The notes beneath the pieces are model-generated. The model worked only from the letters and a program-made list of their open reading frames with translations. It searched no databases and had not been told where the DNA came from. The position numbers and the translations under genes were made by a program. From assembly GCA_026125665.1 (NCBI GenBank), contig JAHCKS010000013.1, forward strand, positions 1-64,000: DNA of 64,000 bases. The letters run 5' to 3'. The stretch is from Rubrivivax sp. GTDB lineage: Bacteria > Pseudomonadota > Gammaproteobacteria > Burkholderiales > Burkholderiaceae_C. Shown piece by piece: positions 47,622 to 57,685 of the stretch (its first letter is position 1; each line of letters opens with the position of its first letter).

Positions 47622-48062
47622 CTACCGACGCGAGAAGTGCCGCTTCAGTGCGTCGAAGCCGCCCTGGAAGACGCCGTTGCCGACGAGCTCGGTCAGCTCG
47701 TGCTCGCGGCCTTCGGCGCAGTCGAACTCGGCGCTCCACTCCGCGAACGTGCGCCCACCGTCGGTGACGGGCGAGAGCTTCAGCGTCGCCACGTAGTTGG
47801 CCACGCCCATCGGGCTTTCGAGGATCTCGTAGATGCAGGTGTAGTCGTAGTCGGAGAGCGCCAGCAGCCGCTCGCGGATCATGCCGCCTTCGCGCGTGTG
47901 GAAGTGGCGGATGCAGCCGACGCGGTCGGATGGTTCGTTGTTCTCGATGCGGCTGTCGGCGATGCCCGGGTGCCACAGCGGCAGCGCGTTGAAGTCGCGG
48001 ATGCGGCCCCACACCGTGTCGGCGGCGGCATCGATGACGGAGGAGACGTAGACGCGGATCAT
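47622..48062 (-). CDS. SRPBCC family protein
   Basis: 146 residues. Helix-grip fold of the polyketide cyclase/Bet v1 type: it opens VYVSSVIDAAADTVWGRIRDF and has VGCIRHFHTREGG and the C-terminal amphipathic helix. It is a clear paralog of the first domain of the next gene (same DTVWxxIRDFN and LSPVTDGGRTF regions). The family binds or cyclises hydrophobic molecules. ATG 48062 was chosen as the family start. Gap of 19 bases from the flotillin gene. Confidence 0.87.
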   Translation of the reverse strand: MIRVYVSSVIDAAADTVWGRIRDFNALPLWHPGIADSRIENNEPSDRVGCIRHFHTREGGMIRERLLALSDYDYTCIYEILESPMGVANYVATLKLSPVTDGGRTFAEWSAEFDCAEGREHELTELVGNGVFQGGFDALKRHFSRR

Positions 48063-48081
48063 CGCTTCGGCGCCCGGGCGC

Positions 48082-49782
48082 TCACTCCTTCTTGGCCGGC
48101 CCGGCCGCCGGCGGCAGCGCCGCCGCGCCGCCCGCCGCACCGGCGGTGAGGCGCTGGATGTCGCCGCCCTCCAGCCCGATCTCGCGCAGCAGCTGGTCGA
48201 CGATCGGCGCCTGCGCCCGGAAGCGCAGCGCCGAGTTCACCACGCTGTCGGCGAAGCCGGCGTTGTGGCCATTCTCCGAGGCGCCGCCCCCGCCGCCGCC
48301 GGCCAGGCCCTCGACGTGCAGGATCTTGATGCCCTCGATGCGCTCCATCGGGCGCACCGCCTCGCGGATGATGGCCTCGGCCTTGGCCACGAGCGCCAGG
48401 CGCAGCGCCGAGGCACGCGCCTCGGGGCTCAGCACGTTCTGCGCCTCGTTCATCATGCGCGTCGCGTCGGCCTCGGCCTCGGCGCGGATGCGCGCGGCGA
48501 TGGTGCGGATCTTCTCCGCGTCGGCGTCGGCTTCGGCCTGCGCGCGGATGGCGGCGCCGCGGTCCTCGCTCGCGGCCTTCTCGGCCTTGGCGGCGAGCGT
48601 CAGGCGCAGCGCCTCGCGTTCGGCGGCCTGGCGTGCACCGATGATCTCGATGGCCTTCTTGCGCTCGGCCATCTCGACCTCGCGCGCGGTGAACACCTTC
48701 TCCTCGGCGGCGACGGCCATCGCACGCGCCGCCTCGGCCTCGGCCAGCGCCTCGCTCTGCGCCTTGCTCGCGCGCGCGATGGCGATGGCGCGCTGCTGCT
48801 CGGCGAGCTCCAGCGCCTTGCGCCGCTCGATCTCGGCGGCCTGGATGGCGCGCTCCTTGCCGATGCGCTCCTGCTCGAGGCTCTGCTCGCTGCGGATGCG
48901 CGCCGCGTCGATGGCCTGCCGGGCGGTGATCTGCGCGCCTTCGGCGTCCTGCTCGCGCTGCGCGCGCTCGGCGGCCAGCTCGGCGCGCTGGCGCGCCCGT
49001 GCGATCTCCACCTCGCGCTGCTGCGTCAGGCGAGCCTGCTCGGCCTCGCGGTCGATCTCCAGGCTCAGCTTCTCGGCCTCGAGGTTCTTGTTGCGGATGG
49101 CCACCAGCGTGTCCTGCTCGACGTCGTTGCGCTGCTTCTTGCGCCGCTCGATCTGCTCGGTCAGGCGCGTCAGGCCCTCGGCGTCGAAGGCGTTGCTCGG
49201 GTTGAAGAACTCCATCGCCGTCTGGTCGAGCTGCGTCAGGCTCGCGCTCTCGAGCTCCAGGCCGTTCTTCGTCAGGTCCTCGGCCACGGCCTCGCGCACG
49301 CGCTTCACGTAGCTGCCGCGCTTCTCGTGCAGCTCCTCCATCGTCATCTCGGCGGCGGCGGTGCGCAGCGCGTCGATGAACTTGCCCTCGACCAGCTCCT
49401 TCAGCTGCTCGGGCTCCATCGTGCGCAGGCCGAGCGTCTGTGCCGCCGCGGCCACCGCGTCGGCGTTGGCGGCCACGCGCACGTAGAACTCGGCGATGAC
49501 GTCCACGCGCATGCGGTCCTTCGTGATGAGCGCCTTGTCGCGGCCGCGGCTCACCTCCAGGCGCAGCGTGTTCATGTTCACCGGGATCACGTCGTGCACG
49601 ATCGGCAGCACGAAGGCGCCGCCGTCGAGCACCACCTTCTGCCCGCCGAGGCCCGTGCGCACGAACGCACGCTCCTTGGAGCTGCGCAGGTACAGCCAGT
49701 GCAGCAGCCACACGACGATGGCGACGACGATCGCGACGACGATCAGCGCGAGGATGAAGCTGCCGAATTCAGCGCCGGTCAT
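48082..49782 (-). CDS. flotillin family (SPFH domain) protein
   Basis: 566 residues. A single N-terminal membrane segment (about 8-30), the SPFH domain (about 40-230), a long Ala/Glu-rich coiled coil (about 230-470), then a Gly-rich linker and a short C-terminal domain. This is the YqiK/flotillin layout; such proteins form membrane microdomain scaffolds. The usual NfeD/YqiJ partner gene is not adjacent. Instead it lies 45 bases after a Tm-1-type TIM-barrel gene and 19 bases before an SRPBCC gene, which suggests a scaffold role for this cluster. Confidence 0.92.
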   Translation of the reverse strand: MTGAEFGSFILALIVVAIVVAIVVWLLHWLYLRSSKERAFVRTGLGGQKVVLDGGAFVLPIVHDVIPVNMNTLRLEVSRGRDKALITKDRMRVDVIAEFYVRVAANADAVAAAAQTLGLRTMEPEQLKELVEGKFIDALRTAAAEMTMEELHEKRGSYVKRVREAVAEDLTKNGLELESASLTQLDQTAMEFFNPSNAFDAEGLTRLTEQIERRKKQRNDVEQDTLVAIRNKNLEAEKLSLEIDREAEQARLTQQREVEIARARQRAELAAERAQREQDAEGAQITARQAIDAARIRSEQSLEQERIGKERAIQAAEIERRKALELAEQQRAIAIARASKAQSEALAEAEAARAMAVAAEEKVFTAREVEMAERKKAIEIIGARQAAEREALRLTLAAKAEKAASEDRGAAIRAQAEADADAEKIRTIAARIRAEAEADATRMMNEAQNVLSPEARASALRLALVAKAEAIIREAVRPMERIEGIKILHVEGLAGGGGGGASENGHNAGFADSVVNSALRFRAQAPIVDQLLREIGLEGGDIQRLTAGAAGGAAALPPAAGPAKKE

Positions 49783-49827
49783 GGTGGGTCTCCTGGATCT
49801 CTCTCGAAGTCTCTGTCGAAGTCGGGC

Positions 49828-50658
49828 TCATCGGGTCATCTGCGTGAACCGCCGCGTGGTCTCGGTCAGCGCCACCTCGGCGGGCAGGCGCTCCATCGAG
49901 CTGGCGCCATAGAAGCCGTGCACGCCGGGGCAGTGCCTGAGGATGTACTGCGCATCGTCGGGCGTGGCAATGGGGCCGCCGTGGCACAGCACGATGACGT
50001 CGGGCTTGACGGCCTTGGCCTCGCCGGCCCAGGCGTTGATGGGGTCGACGCAGTCCTTCAGCTTCAGCGCCGTGCCGGCGCCGATGGTGCCGCCGGTGGT
50101 GAGGCCCATGTGGCACACGACGATGTCGGCGCCGGCCTTGGCCATGGCGCGCGCCTCTTCGGCGCCGAAGACGTACGGCGTGGTCAGCAGGTCGAGCGCG
50201 TGCGCGCGCTCGATCATCTCCACCTCGAGCCCGTAGCCCATGCCCGTTTCCTCGAGGTTGGCGCGGAAGGTGCCGTCGATGAGGCCGACGGTGGGGAAGT
50301 TCTGCACGCCGGAGAAGCCGAGGTCGATGAGGCGGCGGAGGAACTGGTCGGCGATCATGAACGGATCGGTGCCGTTCACGCCGGCCAGCACCGGCGTGCG
50401 CCTGACCACCGGCAGCACCTCGCGCGCCATCTCGCAGACGATCTCGTTGGCGTTGCCGTAGGCCAGCACGCCGGCGAGCGAACCGCGCCCGGCCATGCGG
50501 TAGCGGCCCGAGTTGTAGATGACGATGAGGTCGATGCCGCCGGCTTCCTCGCACTTGGCCGAAAGGCCCGTGCCGGCGCCGCCGCCGATGATGGGCCGGC
50601 CGGCGGCGATCTTCGCGTGCAGGCGGCCGAGCAGTTCGTGGCGGGCGATGCGGGGCAT
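49828..50658 (-). CDS. TIM-barrel, PEP-hydrolase/mutase-like enzyme (Tm-1 C-terminal half)
   Basis: 276 residues of the family annotated as phosphoenolpyruvate hydrolase-like, a TIM barrel ([54 protein letters not shown]). In tomato Tm-1 this domain is fused behind a UPF0261 ATP-binding domain. Here that partner domain ends the preceding gene, 23 bases upstream, so the two halves are probably expressed as a complex. No reaction has been proven for this pair in bacteria. Confidence 0.87.
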   Translation of the reverse strand: MPRIARHELLGRLHAKIAAGRPIIGGGAGTGLSAKCEEAGGIDLIVIYNSGRYRMAGRGSLAGVLAYGNANEIVCEMAREVLPVVRRTPVLAGVNGTDPFMIADQFLRRLIDLGFSGVQNFPTVGLIDGTFRANLEETGMGYGLEVEMIERAHALDLLTTPYVFGAEEARAMAKAGADIVVCHMGLTTGGTIGAGTALKLKDCVDPINAWAGEAKAVKPDVIVLCHGGPIATPDDAQYILRHCPGVHGFYGASSMERLPAEVALTETTRRFTQMTR

Positions 50659-50681
50659 GGGAGTCTCTGTGCGACAGTCGC

Positions 50682-52967
50682 TCAGGCGCGGCGGGCGGAG
50701 TTGTCGTGCGCCGGCGCGATCTCGCGCCAGGCCGCCACCAGCGCGTCGGCGAAGGCCTCGTCGTTGATGTGGTGCGGCAGGCGCACGAGCTTGCGGTCGG
50801 CCCCGGCGCGGAAGCGCTGGGCGAGGGTGTCGAAGAGCGCGCGGTCGGCCTCGGGGTCGTGGAAGGGGCCGCCGGGCTTGTCGAGCGCCGAGACGCCGCC
50901 CTCGGGGATGAGGAAACGCACGGGCCCGCGCATCGCGTTGAGCTTGCCGGCGATGAACTCGCCGATGGCGCGGCACTCGTCGGCGGTGGTGCGCATCAGC
51001 GTGACGTTGGCGTTGTGCCTGACGAGGCGCCGGCCGGCGTGGCGCGCGGGCACCGTGTCCCAGGCACCGAAGTTCACCATGTCGAGCGCGCCGCAGCTGC
51101 CGACGTACGGGACGGCGTGCCGAGCGAAGACGTCCAGTCGTGTCGGGCCGGCACTGAGCACGCCGCCGCCGATCTCGTCGGCGATCTCGGTCGTGCTGAC
51201 GTCGATGACGCCTTCGAGCAGGTGGCTCTCGGCGAGCTTCTCCATGCTCTGCCCGCCGGTGCCGGTGGCGTGGAAGACGAGGCAGTCGTAGGTGTCCGCC
51301 AGGCGTTTGGTCACCGCCTGCACGCAGGGCGTGGTGACGCCGAACATCGTCAGGCCGAGCGCGGGCTTGTGCACCGGCTGCGCCGCGCCGTCCGTCGCCG
51401 GCGCGTGCGTGATCATGCCGGCCAGCGCATGCGCGGCATTGGCCAGCACCTTCTCGCTGATGCGGTTGATGCCCTGCACGTCGGTCACCGAGTACATCAT
51501 GCAGATGTCGCTCGGGCCGACGTAGGGGCGCGTGTCGCCGCTGGCCATGGTGCTGACCATCACCTTGGGCACGCCCACCGGCAGCGCGCGCATGGCCGGC
51601 GTGGCGAGCGAGGTGCCGCCCGAGCCGCCGGCGGAGACGAGGCCACCCAGGTCGCGCCGCGTGCGAATGAAGTGCTCGAAGGCGGTGGCCATCGCCGTGA
51701 CGGCGCTGCCGCGCTCGCCGCTGAAGACCGCCGCTTCGCCCTGCGGGTGATGGCGCGCCACCTCGCGCGGGTGGATGCTCGCCGTGCTCGTCTTGCCGCT
51801 CGTCGAGAGGTCGACGGTGACGACGCGCAGGCCCAGCTTCTCGAGGCACTGGCGCAGGAAGAAGAGCTCGCGGCCCTTGGTGTCGAAGGTGCCGGCGACG
51901 TAGGCGGCGCGGCCGCTGGTGGCGGCCACGGGGAAGGGCAGCACCGTGCCGGCAGCCGGAACCGAAGGGGGCGGGCGCCGGCCGGCCGCGTCGGCCGCGC
52001 CATCGTCGCGAGGCCCGTCACCGCCGGGCAACGGCGCCGACGGCATCGGCGCCGCGGCCGACGCGGCGCTCCAGCGGTTGAAGCCGCCGCCGGCGCGCGG
52101 CGCCATGGCGTCGAGCGAGGGCCCGCCGCCCCCATGTTCGCGGCGCACGGTGTACACGCGCGTCGGCGCGTCCGCCGCGGCCGGGGCCGGGGCCTCGGGT
52201 TCGGCGTCGTCGTCGCCCGGGCCGCTGCGCACGCCGAGCAGCCGCTCCTGCAGTGCGCGGTCGGCGGCGAGCTCGGCAGCCGGCATCAGCTCGGCGAGGC
52301 GGCCGTTGACCATCACGCCGATGCGGTCGGCCACGTCGAGCGCGACGCCGAGGTTCTGCTCGATCAGCAGCACGGCGATGTCGCCCTCGGCGGCGAGCTG
52401 GCGCAGCGCCTGCGCCACCTGCTCGACGATGACTGGCGCCAGCCCCTCGGTGGGCTCGTCCATCACCAGCAGCCGCGGCTGCAGCAGCAGCGCGCGGCCG
52501 ATGGCCAGCATCTGCTGTTCGCCGCCGGAGAGCTGCGCGCCGCCATGGCCCTTGCGTTCGGCCAGGCGCGGGAACATCGAGTAGACGCGGTCGACCTCGC
52601 GCCGGTTCGCGGCGACGAGCTTCAGCGTCTCGTCCACCGAGAGACTCGGCCAGACGCGCCGGCCCTGCGGCACGTAGGCGATGCCACGTTTCGTGATCTC
52701 GTTGGGGCTGCGGCCGAGGATCTCCTCGCCGAGCAGGCGAACGCTGCCGCTGGCCGAGCCGAGCGCGTGGATGAGCCCGGTGACGGTGTTGCACAGCGTC
52801 GTCTTGCCCATGCCGTTGCGGCCGACGACGCCGAGCACGCCGCGCTCGATGGCGAAGGCCACGCCCTGCAGCGCGTGGGCGCGGCCGTAGTAGACGTCCA
52901 GGCCCTCGACGACGAGCACCGGCGCCTTCACCGCCGGCGTGTCGGAGTGACGCGACCAGAGGGCCAT
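50682..52967 (-). CDS. LivF-type ABC ATPase fused to UPF0261/Tm-1 ATP-binding domain
   Basis: 761 residues in a single open frame. Residues 1-248 are a complete LivF-like importer ATPase: Walker A GRNGMGKT (49-56), Q-loop Q101, signature LSGGE (146-150) and Walker B LLVMDE. A low-complexity Ala/Pro/Gly linker (about 250-350) leads to a UPF0261/Tm-1-like domain (about 354-755: [34 protein letters not shown]). LivF proteins are normally about 240 residues without extension. The start overlaps the livG stop (ATGA). The fusion physically ties the transporter to the Tm-1 activity. Confidence 0.93.
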   Translation of the reverse strand: MALWSRHSDTPAVKAPVLVVEGLDVYYGRAHALQGVAFAIERGVLGVVGRNGMGKTTLCNTVTGLIHALGSASGSVRLLGEEILGRSPNEITKRGIAYVPQGRRVWPSLSVDETLKLVAANRREVDRVYSMFPRLAERKGHGGAQLSGGEQQMLAIGRALLLQPRLLVMDEPTEGLAPVIVEQVAQALRQLAAEGDIAVLLIEQNLGVALDVADRIGVMVNGRLAELMPAAELAADRALQERLLGVRSGPGDDDAEPEAPAPAAADAPTRVYTVRREHGGGGPSLDAMAPRAGGGFNRWSAASAAAPMPSAPLPGGDGPRDDGAADAAGRRPPPSVPAAGTVLPFPVAATSGRAAYVAGTFDTKGRELFFLRQCLEKLGLRVVTVDLSTSGKTSTASIHPREVARHHPQGEAAVFSGERGSAVTAMATAFEHFIRTRRDLGGLVSAGGSGGTSLATPAMRALPVGVPKVMVSTMASGDTRPYVGPSDICMMYSVTDVQGINRISEKVLANAAHALAGMITHAPATDGAAQPVHKPALGLTMFGVTTPCVQAVTKRLADTYDCLVFHATGTGGQSMEKLAESHLLEGVIDVSTTEIADEIGGGVLSAGPTRLDVFARHAVPYVGSCGALDMVNFGAWDTVPARHAGRRLVRHNANVTLMRTTADECRAIGEFIAGKLNAMRGPVRFLIPEGGVSALDKPGGPFHDPEADRALFDTLAQRFRAGADRKLVRLPHHINDEAFADALVAAWREIAPAHDNSARRA

Positions 52968-53806
52968 CAGTGTTTCCCGCCCATGTAGATCGCCTGCACC
53001 TGGGCGTCGTTCTCGATCTGCTCGGGCGTGCCCGTCTTCAGCACCTGGCCGTTGTGCATCACCGTCACCTTCTCGGTGACGCGCAGCGCGATGTCGAGAT
53101 CGTGCTCGATGAGCACGAAGCTCATGTGTCCCGGCAGCGAGCGCAGCAGCGCCACCAGCTCGCGCCGCTCGGCGGGCGACAGGCCGGCCGCCGGCTCGTC
53201 GAAGAGGATGAGGCGCGGCGCCCCGGCGAGCGCCATGCCGATCTCGAGCTGGCGCTGCTGGCCGTGCGCGAGGTTGGCCACCGTCTCGCCGGCGATGTGC
53301 GCCAGGCGCGCGCGCTCGAGCAGCTCGTCGGTGGCGCGCTGCGACGCGTGCGCCGGCCCGGGGCGGCGGAAGCTGTAGCGGCCGTTGGCCACGCCGCGCA
53401 CCGCGAGGAAGAGGTTGTCGCGCACCGTGAGCTCGCGGAACAGCAGCGAGCTCTGGTAGGTGCGTCTGAGCCCCTTGCGGATGCGCTCGTGCGGCGGCAG
53501 CTCGGTGATGTCCTCGCCGAAGAAGCGGATGCGCCCGCTCGTGGGGGGGAAGTCGCCGGTGATGGCGTTGAACAGCGTCGTCTTGCCCGCCCCGTTGCTG
53601 CCCAGCACGGCGTACTTCTGGCCCGCGGCCACGCTCAGCGAGACATCGTCCACCGCGCGCAACGCGCCGAAGGCGCGCGTCACGTTCTCCAGCACCAGCG
53701 CGTCGTTGGAGGCGAGCGTCGAGGCCGAAGACGAAGGCGAGGGCGGCGCGCCGCGCACGAGTGCGCGCGCGGCGGCCGCCGGACGAAGCTGCGTGATCGA
53801 GGCCAT
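52967..53806 (-). CDS. livG: LivG-type branched-chain ABC importer ATPase
   Basis: 279 residues. Walker [10 protein letters not shown], the Q-loop in RRTYQSS, the signature region reading [11 protein letters not shown] instead of LSGGQ, and Walker B LILFDEP. An N-terminal extension of about 35 residues is low complexity. It energises uptake by the LivH/LivM permease. The liv operon here is ordered H, M, binding protein, G, F. Its stop overlaps the start of the LivF fusion by four bases. The symbol denotes family, not proven amino acid specificity. Confidence 0.92.
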   Translation of the reverse strand: MASITQLRPAAAARALVRGAPPSPSSSASTLASNDALVLENVTRAFGALRAVDDVSLSVAAGQKYAVLGSNGAGKTTLFNAITGDFPPTSGRIRFFGEDITELPPHERIRKGLRRTYQSSLLFRELTVRDNLFLAVRGVANGRYSFRRPGPAHASQRATDELLERARLAHIAGETVANLAHGQQRQLEIGMALAGAPRLILFDEPAAGLSPAERRELVALLRSLPGHMSFVLIEHDLDIALRVTEKVTVMHNGQVLKTGTPEQIENDAQVQAIYMGGKH

Positions 53807-53830
53807 GCGCGCGGGTCAACCCAGCCCAGC

Positions 53831-53906
53831 GGACGCCGCGGATCCGGCTTTGCCGGTCCGCTGGCGTTGCCCCCTGGGGGGAGGCGCCGAAGGCGCTTCG
53901 GGGGGG
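53831..53906. repeat. short GC-rich hairpin repeats between binding-protein gene and livG
   Basis: Two or three adjacent dyads: GCGGATCCGGC-TTTG-CCGGTCCGC, CCCCCTGGGGG, and a GGCGCCGAAGGCGCTTCGG stretch. Sequences of this appearance are frequent between genes in Burkholderiales. They may attenuate transcription or stabilise the upstream mRNA. Confidence 0.5.
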
Positions 53907-53913
53907 GCGAAGG

Positions 53914-55167
53914 TCACGGGCAGTTCGGCTCGTCGCGCGAGCCGATCTTGAACTGGTCCTTCGGGATGCCGAGCGTCTGCTCGACGTTGTCCACCTTGCG
54001 CAGCACGCGCGTCGACAGCTCGCCCTTGCCGTCCTTCACCACCTCGGTGACGAAGGTCGTGCCGATGGCCTGGCGGTTGCCGTCCAGCCGCACGGTGCCC
54101 GTGGGCATCTTCAGCTCGAGCTTGGCCAGGGCTTCGCGGTACTTCTTCTGGCCGTCGGAGAGGTCGCCCTTCACCGCCTCCAGCCCGTCGAGCGCGGCCT
54201 TCATGTTCGTGTAGTACACGAGCGCGAAGAGGCTCGGGCTCGGGTAGCCGCCCTTGCTCACAGGGAAGTGCTTCTGGTAGTCGGCGACGAAGGCCTTCCA
54301 CTCGGCGCCGTCGTAGCTGTCGGCCAGCGGGCCGGCGGCGATCGTGCCCACCAGCGAGTCGCGCCGCTTGCCGCGGTAGTTCAGCACGTCCTGGCTGACG
54401 GTGATGCTGCCGCCCATCATCGGCTTGTCGCCGCCGGCGGCCTCGTACTGGTTGAGGAAGTTCACCGCGTCGGCGCCGCCGAGCACGACGAGCAGCGCGT
54501 CGACGTCCTTCGGGATGCGCGCGATGGTGCTGGCGTAGTCCTTGCCGCCCAGCGGCACCCAGGCCTTCACCGGCACCTTGCCGCCCAGGCGGCAGTACTC
54601 GGCCATGAAGCCCTGCACCTGGCTGTACGGGAAGGCGTAGTCCTCGGCGATGACCATCACCTTCTTGTAGCCCTTGTCGATGGCCGCCTTGCCCAGGCCC
54701 ACCATCCACTGCCCGCCTTCGGTGTTGAAGCGGAAGAAGTTCGGGCTCGGGTCGACCAGCGTCGTGGCCTGCGCGCCGCTGCCGCCGTTGATGAAGGTGA
54801 CACCCGGCTGGGTCTTGCTGTAGTTCTTGACGGCGATGCCCTCGCTGCCCGACAGCGGGCCGACCATGATGTCGACCTTGTCCTGCTCGACGAGCTTGCG
54901 CGTGGCGTTGACGGCCACGTCGGGGTTGGCGTTCGAGCTGGCCTTGATGATCTCGACCTTGCGCCCGCCGGCCATGCCGCCGCGCTGGATGAGCGCGAGC
55001 TCGGCGCCGCGCATGCCGTCGGCGCCGCCGGCCGCGAACGGGCCCTCGAGCGTGGCCAGCAGGCCGATCTTCACCGGGCCGCCCTGCGCCAGCGCGGCGC
55101 CCGACACGAGCATCGCCGCGGCGGCGCCGACGAGGGTACGCACCGCAATTCGCTTGTTCACTTTCAC
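53914..55167 (-). CDS. LivK/LivJ-type periplasmic binding protein
   Basis: 417 residues, signal peptide (cleavage after ALA-Q, about 28). Type 1 periplasmic fold as in the branched-chain amino acid and amide binding family: [34 protein letters not shown], and [14 protein letters not shown]. The ligand is unlikely to be leucine given the catabolic context; aromatic acids and amides are common alternatives. GTG 55167 follows AGGAG and overlaps the livM stop (GTGA). Confidence 0.9.
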   Translation of the reverse strand: MKVNKRIAVRTLVGAAAAMLVSGAALAQGGPVKIGLLATLEGPFAAGGADGMRGAELALIQRGGMAGGRKVEIIKASSNANPDVAVNATRKLVEQDKVDIMVGPLSGSEGIAVKNYSKTQPGVTFINGGSGAQATTLVDPSPNFFRFNTEGGQWMVGLGKAAIDKGYKKVMVIAEDYAFPYSQVQGFMAEYCRLGGKVPVKAWVPLGGKDYASTIARIPKDVDALLVVLGGADAVNFLNQYEAAGGDKPMMGGSITVSQDVLNYRGKRRDSLVGTIAAGPLADSYDGAEWKAFVADYQKHFPVSKGGYPSPSLFALVYYTNMKAALDGLEAVKGDLSDGQKKYREALAKLELKMPTGTVRLDGNRQAIGTTFVTEVVKDGKGELSTRVLRKVDNVEQTLGIPKDQFKIGSRDEPNCP

Positions 55168-56312
55168 GCTTGTCTCCTGGGTTGCGAGGTTAGGGCTGCG
55201 CGTGGGCCGAAGCGCGAGCGAAGCTTCGCCCACAGCCCCAGCAGCCCGTCGGGGGAAAACAGCACGATGGCGAGGAAGACGACGCCGATGACGAGGTTGA
55301 AACGCTCGCGGTCGATGACGTCGATGGCGAAGGTCTGCAGCAGCACGAAGACGATGGCGCCGAGGAAGGCGCCGATCGGGTGCCGCATGCCGCCGAGCAC
55401 GGCAATGACGAGGATGTTGATGAGCCAGCCCGTGCCCACCGAGTTCGGCGAGATGAGGCCGTTGTACCAGGTGAAGAGCACGCCGCCGACGGCGGCGACG
55501 AGGCCGGAGAGCGCGTAGGCGGCGACCCGGTGCGCGGTGACGTGGTAGCCGAGGGCGGCCATGCGCCGCGGGTTGTCGCGCACGCCCTGCATCGCGATGC
55601 CGAAGGGCGTGCGCACGAGCCACTTGACGAGCAGGTAGCCGGCGAGGCTCCAGAACAGCGCGAGGAAGTAGAACGGCACGGGGTCGCGCCAGTTCACTTC
55701 GCCCACGGTGGGCGGATAGACCTTCTGGAAACCCTGGAAGCCGTTGAACAGCGAGTAGTTCTGCAGCACCAGGTAGTAGAACGCCACGCCGATGGCCAGC
55801 GTGATCATGATCGTGTAGATGCCCTCGGTGCGCACGGAGAGCCAGCCGATCAGCGTGGCGCAGGCGACCGAGATGGCGAGCGCGAACGGCACCACCACCC
55901 ACCATGGCCAGCCGAGGCTGATGGCCTGTGCGCTGCCGCCGAGAATCGAGACGACGTAGCCGGCGATGCCGGCCACCGTCATCTGCGCCAAGGAGACCAT
56001 GCCGCCGTAGCCGCCGAGGAAGGTGAGCGACAGCGCGATCAGGCCGAGCGCCAGCGCCTGGCCGGCGATCTGGAAGGTGAAGAAGGGCGTGGCGACGAAC
56101 GGGTAGATCAGCACGAACGCAAGCACGAAGACGTGGCGCGCGGAGAGGTGCGTCCAGAGGTACTTCAGCCAGCGGGGGGCGTCGCTGTGGGCGTAGGGGT
56201 CGGGGGCGGGCGCCGCCGGCGGCAGCGTGGCCACGGCCCTCGGCAGCGGCAGCGGCCGGGCCGCCGCGGCAAGGCCGGTGTTCATGGCACGGCGCCAGTA
56301 GGCTGCGCTCAT
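55164..56312 (-). CDS. livM: LivM-type permease
   Basis: 382 residues, about ten membrane segments. The EAA-like cytoplasmic loop (GIAMQGVRDNPRRMAALGY) and the AVLGGMRHPIGAFLGA motif are typical. A long N-terminal extension of about 70 residues precedes the first helix. ATG 56312 was chosen; ATG 56285 is also possible. It is separated from livH by 391 bases that hold a hairpin repeat, but overlaps the binding-protein gene downstream. Confidence 0.9.
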   Translation of the reverse strand: MSAAYWRRAMNTGLAAAARPLPLPRAVATLPPAAPAPDPYAHSDAPRWLKYLWTHLSARHVFVLAFVLIYPFVATPFFTFQIAGQALALGLIALSLTFLGGYGGMVSLAQMTVAGIAGYVVSILGGSAQAISLGWPWWVVVPFALAISVACATLIGWLSVRTEGIYTIMITLAIGVAFYYLVLQNYSLFNGFQGFQKVYPPTVGEVNWRDPVPFYFLALFWSLAGYLLVKWLVRTPFGIAMQGVRDNPRRMAALGYHVTAHRVAAYALSGLVAAVGGVLFTWYNGLISPNSVGTGWLINILVIAVLGGMRHPIGAFLGAIVFVLLQTFAIDVIDRERFNLVIGVVFLAIVLFSPDGLLGLWAKLRSRFGPRAALTSQPRRQA

Positions 56313-56703
56313 GGTTGTGGCTCCCTGGCTGGCTGTCGTGGGGTTGATAGGCGACGACCGGCCGCGCGAGGTCGTGGCGCGCCAAGGCCGACGGGTGGTC
56401 GGCTCCGCGAATGTCCTCTTCTGGCCGCCTGGCTCGCAAGCTCGCAAGGCGCCCAGATGCCCCCTTGATTTCGCTGCGCCGACCACCCGCCGTCCTTGGC
56501 GTGGGACCCGAGTCGGTCATCGAAGGAGCGGGCGCCACAGGGGGTGCCGGATCGGGACGGCGGGGCGCCCTGCGCGGCGAAATCAAGGGGGCATTCGAGT
56601 GACCAGCGCAGCTGGGCACTCGAAAGAGGACATTCGCGGCGCAGGGCGCCCCGGCGGCCCGATCCCGCCAACCCCGTCGAGAGCCGAGCCGGCACACCGA
56701 GCC
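56313..56703. other. gap between livH and livM filled by repeat
   Basis: No gene. Contains the family B hairpin element (56371-56680), flanked by about 60 bases on the livM side and 23 on the livH side. Confidence 0.75.
56371..56680. repeat. two-arm hairpin repeat family B, copy 2
   Basis: About 310 bases closely matching 33421-33726 from end to end. The closing stems are kept (GGGTGGTCGGC / GCCGACCACCC and GGGGCGCCCTGCGC / GCGCAGGGCGCCCC) while the loop of arm one has diverged. Stem changes relative to copy 1 are paired on both sides, which suggests selection on, or gene conversion of, the folded form. Confidence 0.82.
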
Positions 56704-57666
56704 TCATGCCGCCTTCCCCATGATCCCGCGCGGCCTGAACGCCAGCACCAGAACCAGGATGACGAAGGTGAACACCACGCTGTAGGTCGGCGCGTAAGCG
56801 AGCCCGTACGTCTCCGCCAGCCCGAGGATCACCGCCCCGATCGCCGCGCCCACGACGCTGCCCATGCCGCCGACGATGACCACCACCAGCGAGGCGAGCA
56901 AGAGCCGCGTGTCCTCGCCCGGCACCATCGACAGCTCCACCGCGCCGATCACGCCGCCGATGCCGGCCAGCCCCGCGCCGAGCATGAAGGTGACGGCGAA
57001 GACGAGGTTCACGTTGATGCCGGCCGCTGCCAGCATCGCGCGGTCGTCGACGCCGGCGCGGATCATCGCGCCGACCTTCGTTCGGTTGAGCAGCCACCAC
57101 AGGAACACGCCGATGGCGATGCCGAAGCCGAGCAGCGACAGGCGATAGGCCGAGTAGGCGCGGATCACCGGGATGTCGCGGATAGGCCCCTGCAGCCACT
57201 CCGGCGCTTCCATCTGGTGCACCTGGCCGGTGAAGATCCACAGCAGGATGTCGGCGATGACGATCGACAGGCCGATCGTCACCATCGTCTGGCGCAGGTC
57301 CTGCCCCTGCATGTGGCGCAGGATCAGCACCTGGATCAGCAGGCCGGCGATCGCCGCGGCGAGGAAGCCGCCGGCCAGCGCCAGGATCCACCAGCCGGTC
57401 TGCTCGGCGATCGTGAAGGCGACGTAGCCGCCCAGCAGGTACAGCGAGCCGTGCGCGAGGTTGACGTTGCGCATGAGGCCGAAGACGAGCGTGAAGCCGC
57501 TGGCGACGATGAAGTACAGCGCTGCGAGCGTCAGGCCGTTCAGCAGCGTCAGCAGGTACAGGCGCGCGTTGTCCACCATCGCCCAGACGGAGAACACGGC
57601 GATCGGGCCGCCGATGAGCAGCCAGAGGAGCCAGCGGATGCGCTCGCTGCGGGTCATCGCGGTCAC
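56704..57666 (-). CDS. livH: LivH-type permease
   Basis: About 320 residues with eight or nine membrane segments. LivH family features: GLMRNVNLAHGSLYLLGGYVA, the coupling loop RAGVDDRAMLAAAGIN and VVVIVGGMGSVVGAAIGA. GTG 57666 or ATG 57657 can start it; the GTG is closer to the AAGG of a weak ribosome site. It follows an amidohydrolase gene after 19 bases and is the first permease of the importer. Confidence 0.9.
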   Translation of the reverse strand: MTAMTRSERIRWLLWLLIGGPIAVFSVWAMVDNARLYLLTLLNGLTLAALYFIVASGFTLVFGLMRNVNLAHGSLYLLGGYVAFTIAEQTGWWILALAGGFLAAAIAGLLIQVLILRHMQGQDLRQTMVTIGLSIVIADILLWIFTGQVHQMEAPEWLQGPIRDIPVIRAYSAYRLSLLGFGIAIGVFLWWLLNRTKVGAMIRAGVDDRAMLAAAGINVNLVFAVTFMLGAGLAGIGGVIGAVELSMVPGEDTRLLLASLVVVIVGGMGSVVGAAIGAVILGLAETYGLAYAPTYSVVFTFVILVLVLAFRPRGIMGKAA

Positions 57667-57685
57667 GCGGCCTTCGGGGTTGGTT

